Positions 1 to 7,928 of a DNA stretch of 13,419 bases are shown one piece after another. A model generated the notes under the pieces. It was not told the origin of the DNA. It did not search any database and saw nothing but the letters and a program-made list of their open reading frames with translations. The position numbers and the translations under genes are program-made. The DNA is taken from assembly GCF_024699075.1 (NCBI RefSeq), contig NZ_JAILQF010000183.1, positions 1 to 13,419 of the forward strand. The letters are read 5' to 3'. Position 1 is the first letter of the stretch. Every line of letters starts with the position of its first letter. Origin of the DNA: Butyrivibrio sp. (GTDB taxonomy: Bacteria > Bacillota_A > Clostridia > Lachnospirales > Lachnospiraceae).

Positions 1-3
1 TGC

Positions 4-1155
4 TTAAATGCTATAAGATTGTCTTTTCACAAAGCTGATCAGTTTTTCTTTTGGAATAGCAATTCTAGCTGCTGCAGCATCTTCTGATTCAATGTACTGC
101 TCATCAGCCCTTGTGACTGTGTCGGGATATATCTTTAAAAAGTCATTCTTCATTGAGATTGGCACATATCCCTGTTCTCTATATTCTGCAGATTTCTCGG
201 TCCAGTCCTGTTTGCCCCACTCACGCTCGCTGTCATCCGCAACTACCATGTAAGCCTCAGAAGGGTACGGATTTCTTTCATCTATAACATAATTCATCAT
301 GCTGGTGTCGCTGCCGCTGTTACCAAAGGCAAGCACAGGGCGCTGTCCTATCTCACGCTCTATCCAGATTGTCTTGTTTGCATTCAGGTTCTTCTGTATA
401 AAACCACCTGTGATCACAAGCTCGTCACCATCTGCATATTTGTAATCCATGTTGGATGAGACATCCTCATAACCCTTAACTTTCACTTCGAATTCAGTGC
501 CTATCACATGACTGGGAGATACATAGTCTTTGATGGGTGAATTGTCGATGATCGCTCTGGTTGTGGTTCGCTCCGTACCGCTGACCACATAAATGGTAAA
601 ACCGTTATCATAGAGGAACTTTACAACCTCTACCATAGGCAGGTAGAAGCCGTCAATATAACGCATATTATTAAAACTGTCTGTCTCTTTCTGACCAAAT
701 TCCACGGCATAGTCATACAGTTCCTGAATAGTCATTCCAGCATAGGCTTTGGCAAAATTCCTTGCCAGCTCTTCACCTGCAGTGTATCCGGGCTTAATTT
801 CCTGTGCAGCTGCTTTCAATTCATCCGATACTCTCTCGGGATGGTCTTCTAAGCAATAATTTATGAACATCATCGTGTCATAATATGTATAGTAGGTCTC
901 ACAAGTAAGTGTGCCGTCCATGTCAAATACTGCAATACGGTCTTCTTCAGGAATAAAGTTCTCATTATCTTTCTTATTGGTCACTTTCTTGACATAAGCT
1001 TCAAGACTCTGGGCTGCTTCAGAATCTGTCGCCCAGTACTGCGAAAGACTTTTAGTTTTTTGCGCTCCGCATCCCACAAGTGATGTAAAGCATACAAGAA
1101 TTAAAAGAACCTGCAACATTGATAAAATACGTAAATATGTCTTTTGAAAAATCAT
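4..1155 (-). CDS. HAD-family phosphatase-like lipoprotein (383 aa)
   Basis: This encodes a haloacid-dehalogenase superfamily hydrolase, probably a phosphomonoesterase acting outside the membrane; its substrate is unknown. Residues 1-29 form a lipoprotein signal peptide: a short basic N-terminus, a hydrophobic core and the lipobox LVGC, with Cys29 as the predicted lipidation site. HAD motif I is VFDMDGTLT, with nucleophile Asp78 and acid/base Asp80. Motif II is VVSGT (Ser192). A Lys near 255-261 could be motif III, and motif IV is GNSGSD (278-283). The insert between motifs I and II is mostly helical, as in the phosphoserine-phosphatase-like subgroup. The frame stays open to an ATG at 1188, but I chose 1155: it has a purine-rich AGGAGAGG 11 nt upstream and gives a normal lipoprotein leader, while 1188 has no ribosome site and lies only about 6 nt from the predicted transcript start. 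It is transcribed separately from the operon before it. Confidence 0.85.
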   Translation of the reverse strand: MIFQKTYLRILSMLQVLLILVCFTSLVGCGAQKTKSLSQYWATDSEAAQSLEAYVKKVTNKKDNENFIPEEDRIAVFDMDGTLTCETYYTYYDTMMFINYCLEDHPERVSDELKAAAQEIKPGYTAGEELARNFAKAYAGMTIQELYDYAVEFGQKETDSFNNMRYIDGFYLPMVEVVKFLYDNGFTIYVVSGTERTTTRAIIDNSPIKDYVSPSHVIGTEFEVKVKGYEDVSSNMDYKYADGDELVITGGFIQKNLNANKTIWIEREIGQRPVLAFGNSGSDTSMMNYVIDERNPYPSEAYMVVADDSEREWGKQDWTEKSAEYREQGYVPISMKNDFLKIYPDTVTRADEQYIESEDAAAARIAIPKEKLISFVKRQSYSI

Positions 1156-1200
1156 AGCTACGCCATCCTCTCCTGTTGATATATTCATTAAATTATATAT

Positions 1201-1229
1201 ATTTTATCAGTATTGTGGTAATTTGTAAA
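1201..1229 (-). promoter_or_regulatory. Promoter of the HAD lipoprotein gene
   Basis: On the minus strand there is a -35 TTTACA (1224-1229), a 17-nt spacer and a -10 TAAAAT (1201-1206) preceded by TG one base upstream (an extended -10). The predicted start is near 1194, giving a 39-nt leader to the ATG at 1155. It lies downstream of the terminator of the preceding operon, so the gene is an independent unit. Confidence 0.6.
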
Positions 1230-1247
1230 AAGATTAAATATTTAGGA

Positions 1248-1283
1248 CTCACGACTAAAGTCACGAGAATGCGCCGCCGCATT
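1248..1283 (-). repeat. Two short inverted repeats upstream of the HAD promoter
   Basis: Arms 1248-1256 and 1259-1267 pair over 9 bp in minus-strand RNA, with two G-U wobbles and a very tight loop; they also read as a direct repeat of TCACGA. Next to them, 1268-1273 and 1278-1283 (AATGCG/CGCATT) form a 6-bp stem. The pair lies between the operon terminator and the -35 box, so it could be a regulator site or trailing read-through RNA. No U-run follows either one. Confidence 0.35.
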
Positions 1284-1287
1284 TTTC

Positions 1288-1315
1288 AAAAAAATGGGGG
1301 CTGTATATGCCCCCA
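1288..1315 (-). terminator. Intrinsic terminator of the ABC/two-component operon
   Basis: In minus-strand RNA the stem TGGGGGC/GCCCCCA (1309-1315 with 1295-1301) has a 7-nt loop and is followed by seven U (1288-1294). It begins 23 nt past the response regulator stop codon. Confidence 0.9.
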
Positions 1316-1338
1316 AATCTATATACATATCAATATTG

Positions 1339-1989
1339 TCACTGATGATTTTTGAGATAAAAAATTGCAAGCTGTGTCCTGTCACGTAGTTCCAGCTTTT
1401 CAAGTATAGTAGACAGATAGTTCCTGACTGTGCCTTCTGACAAAAAGAGCTTTCCAGCTATCTCTTTATTAGAATATCCCTCTGCTACCAGCTGGATAAC
1501 CTCAAACTCTTTTTCTGTAATATCTTTGGACTCATAATCAAATCCTGATTCTCTGGATTGAACCTCGTTCATAAGCGCAGGAAGCTTGTCTACAACAGCT
1601 CCTCCGAATACGCTCTGACCATTCATTGCAGCTTTAAGCGCAGCCGGAAGCGACTTATAGTCCTGCTTCAGAAGATATCCCCTAACGCCAAGCTTTAAAG
1701 CTTTCACAATATATTCATCATCAGAGAATGTTGTCAAAAAGAGTATCACTGCATCCTTATGCCTTTTTAATATCTCTTCTGCAGCTTCAAGTCCATTCAT
1801 ATCGGCCATTCTGATATCCATAAGAAGAAGGTCCGGGCTTAGCTTGTCATATAAATCTATACCTTCTCGTCCGCTGCCACCCTTGCCGACGACGTTAAAG
1901 CCTTCTTCTGCATTTATGATCATCTCAAGAGACATTGTTATAAGTTCATCATCATCTACTAATAGTATCTTTTTATCTTCTGCCGGCAT
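1339..1989 (-). CDS. LuxR/NarL-type response regulator (216 aa)
   Basis: This is the DNA-binding half of the two-component system encoded with the kinase just upstream. The receiver domain covers residues 7-125, with the acidic cluster DDD at 12-14, phospho-acceptor Asp58 in LLLMDIRM, switch Thr86/87 and Lys108. A LuxR-type helix-turn-helix covers about 155-213 (TEKEFEVIQLVAEGYSNKEI, then SEGTVRNYLSTILEKL). Length and layout match the LiaR/DesR/LnrK group. The start has AAAGGA 9 nt upstream and lies 33 nt after the kinase stop codon. As the last gene of the operon, it probably activates the transporter genes in response to kinase signalling, perhaps through the direct repeats at the operon promoter; that link is inference. 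Confidence 0.93.
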   Translation of the reverse strand: MPAEDKKILLVDDDELITMSLEMIINAEEGFNVVGKGGSGREGIDLYDKLSPDLLLMDIRMADMNGLEAAEEILKRHKDAVILFLTTFSDDEYIVKALKLGVRGYLLKQDYKSLPAALKAAMNGQSVFGGAVVDKLPALMNEVQSRESGFDYESKDITEKEFEVIQLVAEGYSNKEIAGKLFLSEGTVRNYLSTILEKLELRDRTQLAIFYLKNHQ

Positions 1990-2022
1990 AGTACGTAATC
2001 CTTTCTTGTTCCCTTAACTCCG

Positions 2023-3024
2023 TCACCGGGGATCATTTATGGGGAGGCGCGCAAATACTGTGAAGCCATCGTTTGTATAGAAGTAGGCATCACCGCCAAG
2101 ACTTCTTGCTCTGTTCCTGATATTCTCAAGGCCTATACCGTCAAGAGTGCCGGATGAGATTAATTCTCTCTGAGCATCAGACAGATGTCCATTATCAGTG
2201 ACAGAAAGGCTACAAAAGCTATAGTTCCTCTGAAGTATGATGGAGACGGTGTCTGCACTTGAATGCTTTAATATGTTAGTAACTGCTTCTTTTAGTATAC
2301 CGATCAGAGACAGCTTTATCTTTGTAGGAACAGACTCGTCAAGATCAAGATCTGCAAGGACTTTATAGTCTTTAAGTTCTCCTATTATATCATCAAAGTT
2401 CTTCTTAAGGTCTATAGAATCGTCGTGAAGATCATGAACTGAGGCTCTCATCTTCTCCATAGACTCATCCAGGGTTCCTGCCAGCATCTCAAGCTGCGAA
2501 CTTATAGAATCATCCTTGTTGACAGTCTTGATAGCCCCAAGTAGAAGGATTGCTCTTGACAGAAGGTGGCCTACATTGTCATGGATCTCTCTTGCTATCC
2601 TGTTGCGCTCAGCAAGTGTAGCAAGGTGTACCTGTTGATCCTGCTCTGACATAAGGCGTCTATTCTTGTCTTCAAGCATATCTTCCAGTTCCTTGCTGTC
2701 ATCCCTTGTTCTAAAAAGAAGTGTCTTGTATTTCATCATGATCTCATACAAGATGATAGAGACAGCTGTAAAGGCTCCAAGTATCACGATTGCCCATAGC
2801 TTTAACGTGTCATAAGGATCTCCCCAAACATACGCACCTGCTATCACAAAAGGGATTAAGGTAACAAAACTGTAAACTCTTTTATCATTAAAAAGAAGAC
2901 TTACTTCAAGTATCAAAAAAATGCAAACAGACACTACAACCGAAGAGGTTGTAATGCCATTTGCATTTGCTATAGTAATAAGTCCTGCCGCCGCCAGAAG
3001 GCGGATAATCACATCATAGAGCAT
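2023..3024 (-). CDS. Membrane sensor histidine kinase, HisKA_3 type (333 aa)
   Basis: This is an intramembrane-sensing kinase, the probable partner of the downstream response regulator. About four membrane segments (near 4-20, 27-45, 50-67 and 75-94) are joined by very short loops, so there is no room for an extracellular ligand domain. The kinase therefore probably senses the membrane or the transporter itself. A coiled linker (about 108-138) leads to the dimerisation/phosphotransfer helix RNRIAREIHDNVGHLL, with His148. The ATPase domain shows the N box at Asn250 (KEAVTNILKHS), the G1 box VTDNG (275-279) and the G2 box GIGLENIRNRARSLGG (296-311). The start codon has AGGA 5 nt upstream and overlaps the preceding permease gene by 11 nt, so translation is coupled. 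The closest known types are LiaS, DesK and LnrJ. Confidence 0.92.
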   Translation of the reverse strand: MLYDVIIRLLAAAGLITIANANGITTSSVVVSVCIFLILEVSLLFNDKRVYSFVTLIPFVIAGAYVWGDPYDTLKLWAIVILGAFTAVSIILYEIMMKYKTLLFRTRDDSKELEDMLEDKNRRLMSEQDQQVHLATLAERNRIAREIHDNVGHLLSRAILLLGAIKTVNKDDSISSQLEMLAGTLDESMEKMRASVHDLHDDSIDLKKNFDDIIGELKDYKVLADLDLDESVPTKIKLSLIGILKEAVTNILKHSSADTVSIILQRNYSFCSLSVTDNGHLSDAQRELISSGTLDGIGLENIRNRARSLGGDAYFYTNDGFTVFARLPINDPR

Positions 3025-4177
3025 ATTGTTCCTTTTTCCTTGTAATGATCATGCCTGCTGCTAAGAAAGCCATGCCAAAGAGGACTTCTATAAGTAGATA
3101 TGTTCCAAAACGTCGTCCCATAATGCTGTCAACCGGCGTGTCATTGATAAAATCCAAAGCTCTTGTATACCAGTAAAGAGGCATGAAGTGAGCTGCTTTG
3201 ACAATACCGTCAGACAGAAGCTCTTTGTCAATAAACACTCCGCATAGAAAACTCATGGACAATACCAGCATGTTGGATATCATATTGATAAGATTCTCGC
3301 TGGCTGATATCGAGCAGATAAAATATGCCATTCCAAGTCCCACCAGCATCAGAGCGTAGGTATCAAGTGCATAGTATAAAAGCTTCGCATTAGCATATTC
3401 AAGGCCCATAAGCTGGATGACCAGAATTACAAAAGAAGTGATCGCAAAACCCACGAAGGTTACGCCTCCGATAGTTGCTGCATTTCTGGTCATAAAGTGC
3501 ATTCCACTAACTGAGATACGCTTTTTGACATCTTTGTTCTTCATAAAAGTCAGAGTACTTGCACAGCAGATGCACAGGAGCATCATAAGTGTGTATCCGT
3601 TAAATGTGAACATGGATGTATAAAAAGAACGATGGTTATCATCAGATGTATCAAGTACAGATGCCTTAGTGCCACTGAGCTCTAACATCTGATCATACGT
3701 AAGTCTTATAGCCTCATCCTCGCTATAACCACTATTTAAATATATCACAACGTCCTGCAGATAGTCATCAAGCTTTTGGGTTAATAGGAACTGTGATGCG
3801 GTGGTGCCAGGAGCTATATATGTAAGAGCGCCTTCCGTATTACCTGATAAAATGTTGTCTTCAAAACCCTCCGGAATTATAAGAGCATATTCATAGATAA
3901 GGAATCTTACATTATCATTCATAGTCTGAGAATCATCGGTCTTTGGATCTACAACTTCCTGAGTGCTTTCAAGATAGCTTACAAGAGCTCTGCTTAGTTT
4001 AGAGTTATCCTTGTCTGTTACAGCCACTTTGACAGTTACTTCTTCAAAGACATCTTCTTGTGTAGTAACCTTAGCTCTTGCCTGCATATTTCCAAATACT
4101 GCAAATATGGAAAAATAGACTATTATGGTCATTATATTGGATTTAAGAGATTTAAGTATCGCATTAAAGACTGACAT
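3014..4177 (-). CDS. ABC-2 type exporter permease, second subunit (387 aa)
   Basis: This is one of two membrane subunits of the ABC exporter. One membrane segment near 14-30 is followed by a large extracytoplasmic domain (about 31-188), then five segments near 190-212, 234-257, 266-289, 298-316 and 358-378, ending in a basic cytoplasmic tail (TRKKEQYAL). This 1+5 layout with a big first external loop is the ABC2_membrane_3 plan used by drug and peptide exporters. PLYWYTRALDFIND (333-346) matches the family's conserved motif before the last helix. The Shine-Dalgarno AGGAGG sits 7 nt before the ATG, and the gene overlaps the previous permease by 14 nt and the kinase by 11 nt. It is similar in plan to the other permease but clearly diverged, so the pair probably forms a heterodimer. 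Its substrate is unknown. Confidence 0.87.
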   Translation of the reverse strand: MSVFNAILKSLKSNIMTIIVYFSIFAVFGNMQARAKVTTQEDVFEEVTVKVAVTDKDNSKLSRALVSYLESTQEVVDPKTDDSQTMNDNVRFLIYEYALIIPEGFEDNILSGNTEGALTYIAPGTTASQFLLTQKLDDYLQDVVIYLNSGYSEDEAIRLTYDQMLELSGTKASVLDTSDDNHRSFYTSMFTFNGYTLMMLLCICCASTLTFMKNKDVKKRISVSGMHFMTRNAATIGGVTFVGFAITSFVILVIQLMGLEYANAKLLYYALDTYALMLVGLGMAYFICSISASENLINMISNMLVLSMSFLCGVFIDKELLSDGIVKAAHFMPLYWYTRALDFINDTPVDSIMGRRFGTYLLIEVLFGMAFLAAGMIITRKKEQYAL

Positions 4178-5312
4178 ATTTTCTCCTCCTTAAAAGGAAT
4201 GCACTGATGATGAGACATCCGGCGATCATACCACTCATAATATAAATATCCTGATAGTATATATCTGTTTTGCCATAAGCAGCTCTTGTATACAGACAGT
4301 CTACAAGAAGCGCTGCGGGATTGATCTTATTTAGTATAGGGAAGTTCGCTTCAATAAGCTGCCTTATCTGGTGCCACATAAGGCCGCTGCAAAAAGAACA
4401 TGTCATAGTAAAAGCAAGCGGCACTACTACAAGCAGTCTTTCATTTCTGATCAAAGAGCCCATAAGTACACCTGCTGATATTCCAAGCCCACTTCCAAGA
4501 GTAGTCAGGAAGATTATGTTAAGAAGCGGAGCTCCAAGATTTATCTTCAAGATATACTCAACATATACAACAACTATTGCATTAGAGACAGCTTGCAGTG
4601 TAAGGCCTGCTAAGATTCCTGCCGCAATTGACAAAAGCTTACTTGCCGGTGAACACTCAAAACGCTTGCCTCGCTCAGTCAGATTGGCACACATTCCTTC
4701 CAGCATCGCCGTACTTATCCAGGAACTAAAAAGTGAAGCCATAGCTATAAGAGCAAAGAAGTATTGAAGGTATTGGGAAGTATTATTGCCAAATTCATGT
4801 TCTTTAAGGACTTTAAGATCACCGGATATCATCTCCATAGAACTTTCAAGCTTATCAGGATGGTCTTTGGCTATATTTTCTATAAGTGTTACTTTGTTCT
4901 CATACTCTCTTACTATCTGATTAAGAGTCGTCGTCTTATATCCGTTAAAAGGAACGATCGTCTCTACATCGCCGTTATCATCAACATATATTCCATACAG
5001 ACCATCTTCTCCTTTTAGGTCCTTTAGTGCTTCCTCTTTGGATTGATATTCATGTACATTAAGTATCTTCTCATGATCGTCATTTTCTTTAGAAAGCTCA
5101 TCCAGCATCAAAGTAAAGCTTGTATCAACGTCTCCTGTATTAACATATCCAACATCAATTGCTTTAAATGTATCAGGATCTTCTGCGATCATATTTCCAA
5201 ATCCCATATAAAAAGCTGTTGCCAGAACGATCGGGAACAGGAAGTTCCATCCAACAAGATATCTGTTTCTTGCAAGCTCTTTTAGTTTGTATATATAAAT
5301 GCGTCCAAACAT
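4164..5312 (-). CDS. ABC-2 type exporter permease, first subunit (382 aa)
   Basis: This is the partner membrane subunit of the same exporter. A membrane segment near 22-42 precedes an extracytoplasmic domain (about 43-180), then five segments near 181-205, 226-252, 262-287, 292-313 and 354-374, and a basic tail (RRRKYVSL). NKINPAALLVDCLYTRAAY (328-346) is the conserved ABC-2 motif. Length and order resemble LnrM/LnrN of Bacillus. Its ATG shares one base with the ATPase stop codon (TGATG), and an AAGGAG lies about 11 nt upstream, so the two are translationally coupled. Six-helix permeases paired with a separate ATPase normally export antibiotics, lipids or peptides; which of these applies cannot be read from the sequence. 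Confidence 0.88.
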   Translation of the reverse strand: MFGRIYIYKLKELARNRYLVGWNFLFPIVLATAFYMGFGNMIAEDPDTFKAIDVGYVNTGDVDTSFTLMLDELSKENDDHEKILNVHEYQSKEEALKDLKGEDGLYGIYVDDNGDVETIVPFNGYKTTTLNQIVREYENKVTLIENIAKDHPDKLESSMEMISGDLKVLKEHEFGNNTSQYLQYFFALIAMASLFSSWISTAMLEGMCANLTERGKRFECSPASKLLSIAAGILAGLTLQAVSNAIVVVYVEYILKINLGAPLLNIIFLTTLGSGLGISAGVLMGSLIRNERLLVVVPLAFTMTCSFCSGLMWHQIRQLIEANFPILNKINPAALLVDCLYTRAAYGKTDIYYQDIYIMSGMIAGCLIISAFLLRRRKYVSL

Positions 5313-6253
5313 CAGTCTCTAAGCTCCTTTCCTGTTATCTCAAGGAATACGTCATTTAGTGATGGAAGCTGTGTTGATACATGTCCAAATGGGATATGAT
5401 TATCAGTAAGATATCCAAGGATGTGTACAAGGTTGTGTTCTCCGCCATCGCACTTGATCACAAGATCATCACCATCCTCTTTGACCTTATATACATGATT
5501 TATCTCTTTGATATCACCTATGATCTTGTCTGATCTGTCAGGAAGACCGACTCTTATCGTCTCACGACTTATAAGAGATGACTTGAGCTCTTGTGAAGTG
5601 CCACTTGCTACGTTTCTGCCATGATCCATGATGACTACTCTGGTACAGAGCTCTTCAACTTCTTCCATATAGTGGGATGTATAGATGATCGTAGCTCCTG
5701 CCTTATTCATCTTCCTGATGCCTTCAAGGATCGCATTCCTTGACTGGGGATCAACAGCAACTGTCGGCTCATCGAAGATGATAAGCTTTGGCTTATGAGC
5801 GATACCGCAGGCTATGTTAAGTCTTCTGAGAAGTCCTCCTGAGAGCTTTTGAGGCTTATACTTTTTGTATTCTGATAGACCTGTAAACTCAAGAGCTTCC
5901 TCTACATATTTTTTTCTTAGAGCTTTATTTTTAATATATAATCCGCAGAAAAAGTCTACATTCTCATATACGTTCAAGGTATCAACTACTGCTACATTCT
6001 GCATTACAACGCCTATCTGTGACTTGATATCATAAGCCTCAGGTTTCATCTCTTTGTCAAAAATAGTAACTGTCCCCTTATCATACTGAAGCAGTGATAA
6101 CAGGCAGTTGATCGTTGTGGTCTTGCCTGACCCATTTGGTCCAAGAAGTCCTAATATTTCTCCTTCCTGTACATTAAGTGAAAAGTGGTCAACTGCAACT
6201 TTGTCTCCGTATCTTTTTACCAGATTATCGATTGCTACTACGCTAGTACTCAT
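5312..6253 (-). CDS. ABC transporter ATP-binding protein (313 aa)
   Basis: This is the cytoplasmic motor of the exporter and the first gene of the five-gene operon. The nucleotide-binding domain shows Walker A GPNGSGKTT (38-46), the Q-loop at Gln85, signature LSGGLLRR (137-144, with Leu where many ABC proteins have Gln), Walker B LIIFDEP (157-163) and the switch His194 in YTSHYMEE. Residues from about 225 onward form the small C-terminal extension found in the DrrA/CcmA/LnrL drug-exporter group. The length is close to that of Bacillus LnrL. The start has AGGGAG about 6 nt upstream. The gene lies about 70 nt downstream of its predicted transcription start, and its stop codon overlaps the next start. 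Confidence 0.94.
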   Translation of the reverse strand: MSTSVVAIDNLVKRYGDKVAVDHFSLNVQEGEILGLLGPNGSGKTTTINCLLSLLQYDKGTVTIFDKEMKPEAYDIKSQIGVVMQNVAVVDTLNVYENVDFFCGLYIKNKALRKKYVEEALEFTGLSEYKKYKPQKLSGGLLRRLNIACGIAHKPKLIIFDEPTVAVDPQSRNAILEGIRKMNKAGATIIYTSHYMEEVEELCTRVVIMDHGRNVASGTSQELKSSLISRETIRVGLPDRSDKIIGDIKEINHVYKVKEDGDDLVIKCDGGEHNLVHILGYLTDNHIPFGHVSTQLPSLNDVFLEITGKELRD

Positions 6254-6329
6254 ATTCTTCTCCCTTTATGATTAGCTATTTGCAGGCTTCCCAATTGGTC
6301 AAACCGGCATCTTCAAGTGTGAAGTTTTA

Positions 6330-6358
6330 GTTATATACTCAATTCATCCGTTACTCAA
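6330..6358 (-). promoter_or_regulatory. Promoter of the ABC/two-component operon
   Basis: On the minus strand there is a -35 TTGAGT (6353-6358), a 17-nt spacer and a -10 TATAAC (6330-6335). The start would be near 6323, inside a small inverted repeat (6311-6315 with 6320-6324), leaving a leader of about 70 nt. The -35 box falls inside a direct repeat, so a regulated promoter is plausible. Confidence 0.5.
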
Positions 6359-6366
6359 CGATTCAT
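6336..6366 (-). repeat. Direct repeat over the operon -35 region, candidate response-regulator site
   Basis: On the minus strand ATGAATCGTTGAGTA (6352-6366) is followed after 4 nt by ATGAATTGAGTA (6336-6347). The second copy lacks three bases found in the first. The TTGAGTA cores are 16 nt apart and straddle the -35 box and spacer. Autoregulation by the encoded LuxR-type regulator would fit this placement, but binding is inference. Confidence 0.45.
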
Positions 6367-6445
6367 TGTTTTATGGGTGACTTGCTATGAGACTATAATA
6401 CATATAGCAGTACTTATAAACCAGTGAACATCGTCACCATTTATA

Positions 6446-6459
6446 ATGACAATTGTCAT
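6446..6459. promoter_or_regulatory. Perfect 14-bp palindrome, candidate operator
   Basis: ATGACAATTGTCAT reads the same on both strands. It lies between the MATE terminator and the ABC operon promoter, about 90 bp upstream of the -35 box, in a spacer of 270 nt. A dimeric repressor or activator could bind here. No family is assigned. Confidence 0.4.
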
Positions 6460-6472
6460 ATCTGATTCATTA

Positions 6473-6506
6473 AAAAATCCGAAACCTACTTGGGAATCGG
6501 ATTTTT
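6473..6506 (-). terminator. Intrinsic terminator of the MATE gene
   Basis: Arms 6473-6482 and 6497-6506 (AAAAATCCGA/TCGGATTTTT) pair over 10 bp around a 14-nt loop, ending in a run of U on the minus strand. The stem starts 17 nt past the MATE stop codon. It is nearly symmetrical, so it could also work on the plus strand, where no gene needs it. Confidence 0.8.
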
Positions 6507-6523
6507 AAACTTTGTTTACGAAT

Positions 6524-7852
6524 CTAAACTATTTCTCTCCAAAGAAAGACTCTAAACAGTAAAAAGGCAACAACTGTAGTGATTATATCAGCAGTAACCT
6601 GCGCTGCAATAATGCCGTTAAGTCCTGCAGTCATAGATAGAATTAAAAGTGCAGGCCAAAATGCGATCCCCTGTCTGCAGGATGATAAAATAAACGCACC
6701 TGCCGCCTTACCTGTTGCCTGAAATGTACAGATAACAATAAGACATATTCCCATGAGCGGCATTCCTAGAAGCTGGAATATAAGCATTCTCGCACCCATA
6801 TCTATCATATCAGGGTCAGTCAGAAATCTTCCAAGTATGACTTTTGAAAAAAGAGACAGAAGAAAAAGTGCTGTAAGTCCTGTTCCACCTGTAAGAGCCA
6901 TTCCAAATCCCATGATCTTCTTAAGCCTGTCCTTAAGTTTTGCTCCATAACAATAGCCAATAAGAGGCTGACCGCCAAAAGATAGACCAACAATTACAAG
7001 TACAGCTATATTAACGATCTTAAGGACGATACCCATAATGGCGATATTGTCATCACCGTAAGGCTGCAGGTATCTATTGGTGAGGGTGATACCCACTGTC
7101 TGCATCAGGTTTGTGATACTGGAAGGAAGTCCTATAGCCAAAACTCCGGAGAATGTCTTAACATCAAAACTTAGATTTGCCGGATCTATAGACAACACAT
7201 CACTCTTTTTGACAATTATTATGACAAAAAAGACAGATGTAACAACATAACCTATGGCAGTTGCCATGGCAGCTCCTGCCGCGCCAAGCCCCAGTTTAAA
7301 GATAAATATAGGATCAAGGATTATATTAACAACAGTTCCAACAACAGATCCTACCATCGATTCCATAGCCTTACCTTCTGCTCTTAAAAGATTAGACGGA
7401 ACCAGTGAAAAGATGACAAAAGTTGAAGCAAGAATAAGCCATGTATAGTACTGCTTAGCATAATCATAAGTATTATCAGTAGCTCCAAGGAGCATAACTA
7501 CCTGCTTTTTAAATACCAGCATAAGTATAGTAAAAATAATACCTGTGATAATAGAAGTATATATACAAAATGTACTCTTACTCCTTGCTCCATCTCTGTC
7601 ATGTGATCCAAGGGCTCTTGAGATCACAGAGCTTCCGCCTATTCCAAATATATCTCCTATTGCCAGAAGCAGTGTAAATAAAGGTGCGCACAAAGATACT
7701 CCTGCAATAAGATCCGTATTACCTGTCAGCGCGATAAAATAAGTATCTACAAGATTATAAATAAGAGTAACTACCATACCCATAACAACAGGCAGCGCCA
7801 TCTTCATATAAGCCTTGGGAATAGGTGTTTTTTCAAATAATTCGTTTTGCAT
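6524..7852 (-). CDS. MATE-family multidrug/cation efflux pump, MepA-like (442 aa)
   Basis: This is an inner-membrane antiporter of the MATE family that exports cationic compounds at the expense of an Na+ or H+ gradient. About twelve hydrophobic segments span the whole length in two related halves. Typical family patterns are visible: an N-terminal PIPKAYMKMALPVVMG stretch, LVDTYFIA in the first helix, the GIGGSSVISRALG segment near 71-83, and IGLPSSITNLMQ opening the second half. A normal MATE length and both ends are present. The start has AAAGGA 9 nt upstream. The gene is single, ends in its own terminator, and has a leader of about 155 nt holding a structured RNA and a terminator. If that leader is a guanidine-IV riboswitch, guanidinium is the likely physiological signal and perhaps a substrate. 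That is inference from the family, since the protein sequence alone would only say MATE. Confidence 0.92.
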   Translation of the reverse strand: MQNELFEKTPIPKAYMKMALPVVMGMVVTLIYNLVDTYFIALTGNTDLIAGVSLCAPLFTLLLAIGDIFGIGGSSVISRALGSHDRDGARSKSTFCIYTSIITGIIFTILMLVFKKQVVMLLGATDNTYDYAKQYYTWLILASTFVIFSLVPSNLLRAEGKAMESMVGSVVGTVVNIILDPIFIFKLGLGAAGAAMATAIGYVVTSVFFVIIIVKKSDVLSIDPANLSFDVKTFSGVLAIGLPSSITNLMQTVGITLTNRYLQPYGDDNIAIMGIVLKIVNIAVLVIVGLSFGGQPLIGYCYGAKLKDRLKKIMGFGMALTGGTGLTALFLLSLFSKVILGRFLTDPDMIDMGARMLIFQLLGMPLMGICLIVICTFQATGKAAGAFILSSCRQGIAFWPALLILSMTAGLNGIIAAQVTADIITTVVAFLLFRVFLWREIV

Positions 7853-7928
7853 TGTTTTATATCCTTTCCAAATATATATTATTCAACCGTCCGAGTTGGA
7901 AGTATAAATGTATTAGCTTATTTGATGC

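Noticed and set aside
1156..1188. Upstream ATG extending the HAD gene by 11 codons
   Set aside because: No ribosome site, about 6 nt from the predicted transcript start, and it would disrupt a normal lipoprotein signal peptide.
4321..5359. Plus-strand ORFs of 63-148 codons opposite the first permease and ATPase genes
   Set aside because: They lie antisense to clear ABC transporter genes and have no ribosome site or recognisable domain.
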